From: Taeniopygia guttata
Taxonomy: Eukaryota > Chordata > Aves > Passeriformes > Estrildidae
DNA: 64,000 nt
Direction: 5' to 3'
Assembly: GCF_048771995.1 (NCBI RefSeq)
Contig: NC_133027.1
Coordinates: 8,924,001 to 8,988,000 of the forward strand
In this document: piece after piece, positions 61,260 to 64,000 of the stretch
Numbering within the stretch: the stretch's first letter is position 1
How the letters are laid out: the number at the start of each line of letters is the position of its first letter
Program-made: the position numbers and the translations under genes
Notes under the pieces: model-generated
What the model saw: only the letters and a program-made list of their open reading frames with translations
Database searches by the model: none
What the model was told of the DNA's origin: nothing

Positions 61260-64000
61260 ATGGGACAGTCCCACTCTGCAGCTGATAGAGATCTCTATAA
61301 GCAACTTAACCACTTATTACGTAGCCATAATAGTAATTTGCCTAAAAAAGAGCTACGAAAACTCCTAGAATGGATCTTACTTAAGTTCCCATATGCCGAG
61401 CGCTCTGCTGTGTTTTGTGGAGACTTTTGGGAGTCCGTGGGACATACACTGTTTAACGACATTTCACGGCGGGACCCCTATGCTTGCGAATTGCTCCCTG
61501 CTTATAGAGTGGTGGCAGGAATCTGCGCTTCTCAAAAGCCGCAGATAGCAGCCAAACCGCTCCCCGCCGTGGCTCAACAATCCCCGCCGGACTGCACCCC
61601 CACCCCGCGCTGCGGTGACAATGCCGGCGAGGCGGCTAGCGACTCGCCGGTTTCTGAGCGAGCGGCGCTCCCTGCCGCAGCCGCCCCCCCCCTCACCCGC
61701 AACCCAGAACCCGCCCTTGCGGCCACCTCCTCCCCCCCTAACCACTCCGCGGGCCCCGCCTCCCCCCCGCCCGGCCCCCCAGCATTGCCTGTCCCGGCTA
61801 TTGTGGCTACTATAGCCGAACTTTTACAAAATCAAACAACAGCCATTTTACAAGCACAAACCCAGTCAATGGCTATTTTACAAACACAATTTCAAGCGTC
61901 AGCTGCGATTTTGCAAAAGCTGCATACGCTCGCCTCCGCGGCCGCCCTCCCGACCCACCCGGAAGTCCCCTGGTCCGGCGAACACGCCGGCCATGCGCCG
62001 GCCCTGGGCTGGGCGGCTCCCACTCCCGGGGCCGCCGCCTCCCTCCCGCGCAGCCCTGACCCCGCCCCCGGGGCCGCCGCCCCTCTCCCCCGCGGTCCAG
62101 ACCCCGCCCCCGCCCCCGCGGCCGCCGGCCCCCTCCCCCGCAGTCCGGACCCCGCCCCCGGGGCCGCCGCCCCCCTCTCGCGCGGCCATGACCCCGCCCC
62201 TGTTTCCACCTCTTCTCCCTCGAGCGCCCCGGACCCCGCCCCTGCCTCCACCTCCTCTCCCTCGAGCGCCCCGGACCCCGCCCCTGTGGCCGCGGCACCG
62301 CCCGTCCTTCCCAGGGACGCCCCGGGGTCCGGCGCGGTACCCCTGCTGCCCGCCCGCCCCCTGCACTCGCGGCCGGCCCTCCCGGCAGACGCAAACCCGG
62401 CGCCCCCACCCCCCGACCCCCCCGCGGCGCCGCAGCCCCTGCCTCTGGCTACAGAACCCCGGAACCCCCCAACGCCGGCACCACTTCCGGGTTTCCCAAA
62501 CCCATCATCATATCCCTCCACATCTCTCCCTTCGCCGGCTCTTCAGACTGCCACAGCAACCAATGCCATAGCGACAGCATATCCTTCCACAAATCCCAGT
62601 TCCCCACAGGTGCTGCTGCCCACAACCTCCACCCCCCCTGCTCCTCTGCCTCGGCTGGCAGCAGCCCCTGCCTCACACACTAACAGCTCCTCACCACACC
62701 CTAACGACGACACTATGCCTCAGCAACGTGAACGCAACAATGTAACTGCAGCTTCTACAAACAAAGGACAAACAGAGAACTATGTTACCCCTGCAAACTC
62801 TAACCTTTCTATCCCAGTCTCACCAAATTCTCAACACAGTGCCAACAATCTTCAATTGACTAACTGCCCTGAAATCAAATATGATAACCACAAAGAAGAC
62901 AACCTGCCTTCCCAAGCCATACCGGCAATACCCAACCAACAACCTGCTAATCTCAAAACATGGACATTCCTTCCCTCCCATGATTTAAAAGAGTTGCGAA
63001 AAGCAATTAATGACGGTGGCATCTCCTCTTCCTATTTCAAACAGCTGTTGAAAAGTACCCTAGAGAGACACACACTCACGCCACATGACTGCAAACATCT
63101 TGCCACCACATTTCTCACGGACTCACAATATATATTGTGGGATCTTAAATGGAAGAGAATGCTTGCAGGAGTCCTGACTACATATAGACAAAGCACTGAT
63201 GCACACCTTCGCGCCCTTACCTTGTCTAAATTAACAGGTGACCCACCAGATGATAAGATCGAACATCAGGCGAATCTACCCAAAATGGTATTGGATGATG
63301 TCAAAAAGATGGCTCGCAGAGCCTTTTTACAGATTCAGCCAGCGGGAACTTCCGAAGAAGCATACAATCTAGTTACCCAAGGCTCATCTGAACCATTCAC
63401 CACATTTGTAGACCGGGTAATTCAAGCTACTGAAAGGCAATGTGGTGATGATTTGGCCCGGCCGATAATGATCCGGGACATCCTCGAAAATAATGCCAAC
63501 GCCCAATGCAAACGAATCATCAAGGCCCTAGGAAAAGAAAAACCTACAGTGCCTGAGATGATTGAAGCGTGCAACTATGTTGGGAGCCCACATGACGTGG
63601 CAGTCGTCCAAGCACATGAACCCGAAGAAACCCGGGGAGATAAACTGGAAAGGGCTCTTGCAGCACAAGCACAACAGGCAGAAGCAAGAGACCAGAGACT
63701 TACGGAACTTCTAACTGCCCTGCATCTCAGCTCCCAACAACAATACAACACCATGGCTGTCATGCAAGCTGCTCTGCCTTTAGGACCCTGCTACCTCTGC
63801 AAAAAACCTGGCCACATCGTAAAGGATTGCACAGAAGTCAACAAAAGCCCACAAACGCCTGATTCGTGCACCACCTGCAAAAAAGGAAAACATATGCCCT
63901 GGCAGTGCCGATCCAAACAAGATGCGAGTAGAAGACCTAATCCAAAAAACTCCAAGGCGAGCGCGCCGCGTCACCGCGTGATGAAACAAATGGTGGCCCC
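61260..64000 (+). CDS. gag: Gag polyprotein, endogenous betaretrovirus-like (3' end outside window)
   Basis: Structural polyprotein that assembles the retroviral core. The ATG at 61260 is the first in this frame after the leader and gives MGQSHS, a Gly2 myristoylation-type start. The frame has no stop through 913 codons. Residues 1-100: matrix-like, with the WESVGHTL segment near 70-77. Residues 181-222: Q-rich helix with three AILQ repeats. About 230-420: Pro/Ala-rich, including 14-residue tandem units at 262-345. About 560-790: capsid, with the major homology region at 707-720 (Q707, G708, E711, F716, R719). Two CCHC knuckles at 844-857 and 870-883 form nucleocapsid. No P(T/S)AP or PPxY late motif is visible; YPSTSL at 418-423 fits a YPxnL type. 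At 913+ residues it is clearly longer than typical 590-700-residue betaretroviral Gags because of the low-complexity insert. No disabling change is seen in the part present. Confidence 0.92.
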   Translation, partial: MGQSHSAADRDLYKQLNHLLRSHNSNLPKKELRKLLEWILLKFPYAERSAVFCGDFWESVGHTLFNDISRRDPYACELLPAYRVVAGICASQKPQIAAKPLPAVAQQSPPDCTPTPRCGDNAGEAASDSPVSERAALPAAAAPPLTRNPEPALAATSSPPNHSAGPASPPPGPPALPVPAIVATIAELLQNQTTAILQAQTQSMAILQTQFQASAAILQKLHTLASAAALPTHPEVPWSGEHAGHAPALGWAAPTPGAAASLPRSPDPAPGAAAPLPRGPDPAPAPAAAGPLPRSPDPAPGAAAPLSRGHDPAPVSTSSPSSAPDPAPASTSSPSSAPDPAPVAAAPPVLPRDAPGSGAVPLLPARPLHSRPALPADANPAPPPPDPPAAPQPLPLATEPRNPPTPAPLPGFPNPSSYPSTSLPSPALQTATATNAIATAYPSTNPSSPQVLLPTTSTPPAPLPRLAAAPASHTNSSSPHPNDDTMPQQRERNNVTAASTNKGQTENYVTPANSNLSIPVSPNSQHSANNLQLTNCPEIKYDNHKEDNLPSQAIPAIPNQQPANLKTWTFLPSHDLKELRKAINDGGISSSYFKQLLKSTLERHTLTPHDCKHLATTFLTDSQYILWDLKWKRMLAGVLTTYRQSTDAHLRALTLSKLTGDPPDDKIEHQANLPKMVLDDVKKMARRAFLQIQPAGTSEEAYNLVTQGSSEPFTTFVDRVIQATERQCGDDLARPIMIRDILENNANAQCKRIIKALGKEKPTVPEMIEACNYVGSPHDVAVVQAHEPEETRGDKLERALAAQAQQAEARDQRLTELLTALHLSSQQQYNTMAVMQAALPLGPCYLCKKPGHIVKDCTEVNKSPQTPDSCTTCKKGKHMPWQCRSKQDASRRPNPKNSKASAPRHRVMKQMVA
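62043..62294 (+). repeat. 42-bp coding tandem repeats in gag
   Basis: Six degenerate units of about 14 codons: the early ones read LPRSPDPAPGAAAP, the later ones SAPDPAPxSTSSPS. One unit is 16 codons. Period stays a multiple of three, so the frame is kept. The stretch is extremely GC-rich and creates long spurious frames on both strands. Confidence 0.85.
63944..63950 (+). other. Candidate -1 ribosomal frameshift site (A_AAA_AAC)
   Basis: The heptamer AAAAAAC lies in the correct phase relative to gag (CCA AAA AAC), about 60 nt after the second zinc knuckle. About 7-10 nt further on comes a GC-rich stretch (63957-63979) able to form local stems. The -1 frame is open from here to the window end, as expected for a gag-pro junction. 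The gag frame itself is also still open for the last 50 nt, so the overlap is longer than seen here. Confidence 0.6.

Larger units (their letters stand above)
60262..64000 (+). mobile_element. Endogenous retrovirus, ERVK/betaretrovirus-like; 5' part only
   Basis: Order on the + strand: LTR (about 60262-60755), Lys-type primer-binding site, a roughly 500-nt leader with a splice donor, and gag open to the window end. The class call rests on a Lys-type primer site, two CCHC knuckles, a myristoylation-type MGQxxS start followed by a betaretroviral-like matrix region, and an A_AAA_AAC slip site, the heptamer used at the gag-pro junction of mouse mammary tumour virus. GC and CpG content rise sharply against the AT-rich flank. 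The intact gag and preserved CpGs suggest a recent insertion. Pro, pol, env and the 3' LTR are not in the window, so completeness and the target duplication cannot be judged. Confidence 0.9.

Noticed and set aside
61873..62521. Long minus-strand open frames (155-209 codons), Arg/Gly-rich
   Set aside because: They lie antisense to the GC-extreme, tandemly repeated part of gag. Lack of A/T makes stops rare in every frame; the composition is a mirror of the Pro/Ala repeats.
61615..62571. Plus-strand Pro-rich open frames of 66 and 192 codons
   Set aside because: They are in a different frame from gag over the same GC-rich stretch. Gag's frame carries the domains and is open throughout.
60300..64000. 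Alpharetrovirus (ALV-like) assignment
   Set aside because: The primer site is Lys-type rather than Trp-type, and the gag start, slip site and layout fit a betaretrovirus-like ERV better.

Overview
This window looks like avian nuclear DNA, probably from a songbird-like genome. The evidence is at least ten CR1 LINE pieces with the bird-type 3' end (variants of the 'attctatgattctatga' tail), a solo ERVL-like LTR flanked by a perfect 5-bp duplication, and the start of an ERVK/betaretrovirus-like provirus. The host DNA is AT-rich, has short microsatellites and A/C-rich or poly(A) tracts, and carries few other repeats.

From about 1 to 60,260 I find no protein-coding exon, tRNA or rRNA that I can support. 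It reads as a gene desert or a very long intron. It contains CR1 fragments near 3.4, 11.7, 20.3-20.8, 24.1-25.4 (two abutting copies), 26.8, 37.8, 42.4, 51.5 and 54.5 kb; an old CR1/L3-type piece near 44.1-44.8 kb; a MIR/L2-like fossil near 38.9 kb; a degraded hairpin element near 31.8 kb; and a striking long inverted repeat near 14.6-14.8 kb. A solo ERVL-type LTR lies at 35,538-36,172. The open frames here are short, mostly lack family features, and often overlap repeats.

From about 60,262 to the window end lies the 5' part of a young-looking endogenous retrovirus on the + strand: a 5' LTR with AATAAA, a short Lys-type primer-binding site, a roughly 500-nt GC- and CpG-rich leader with a splice donor, and a gag frame that stays open from its ATG at 61,260 to the last base (913 codons, no stop). 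Gag shows an N-terminal MGQxxS myristoylation-type start, a long Pro/Ala-rich segment with 42-bp tandem units, a capsid with the major homology region, two CCHC zinc knuckles and a canonical A_AAA_AAC slippery heptamer just after them. LTR, primer site, leader, gag and slip site form one transcription-replication-translation unit; pro, pol, env and the 3' LTR would lie outside the window. This provirus is the only clear gene-bearing element and the most interesting item here.
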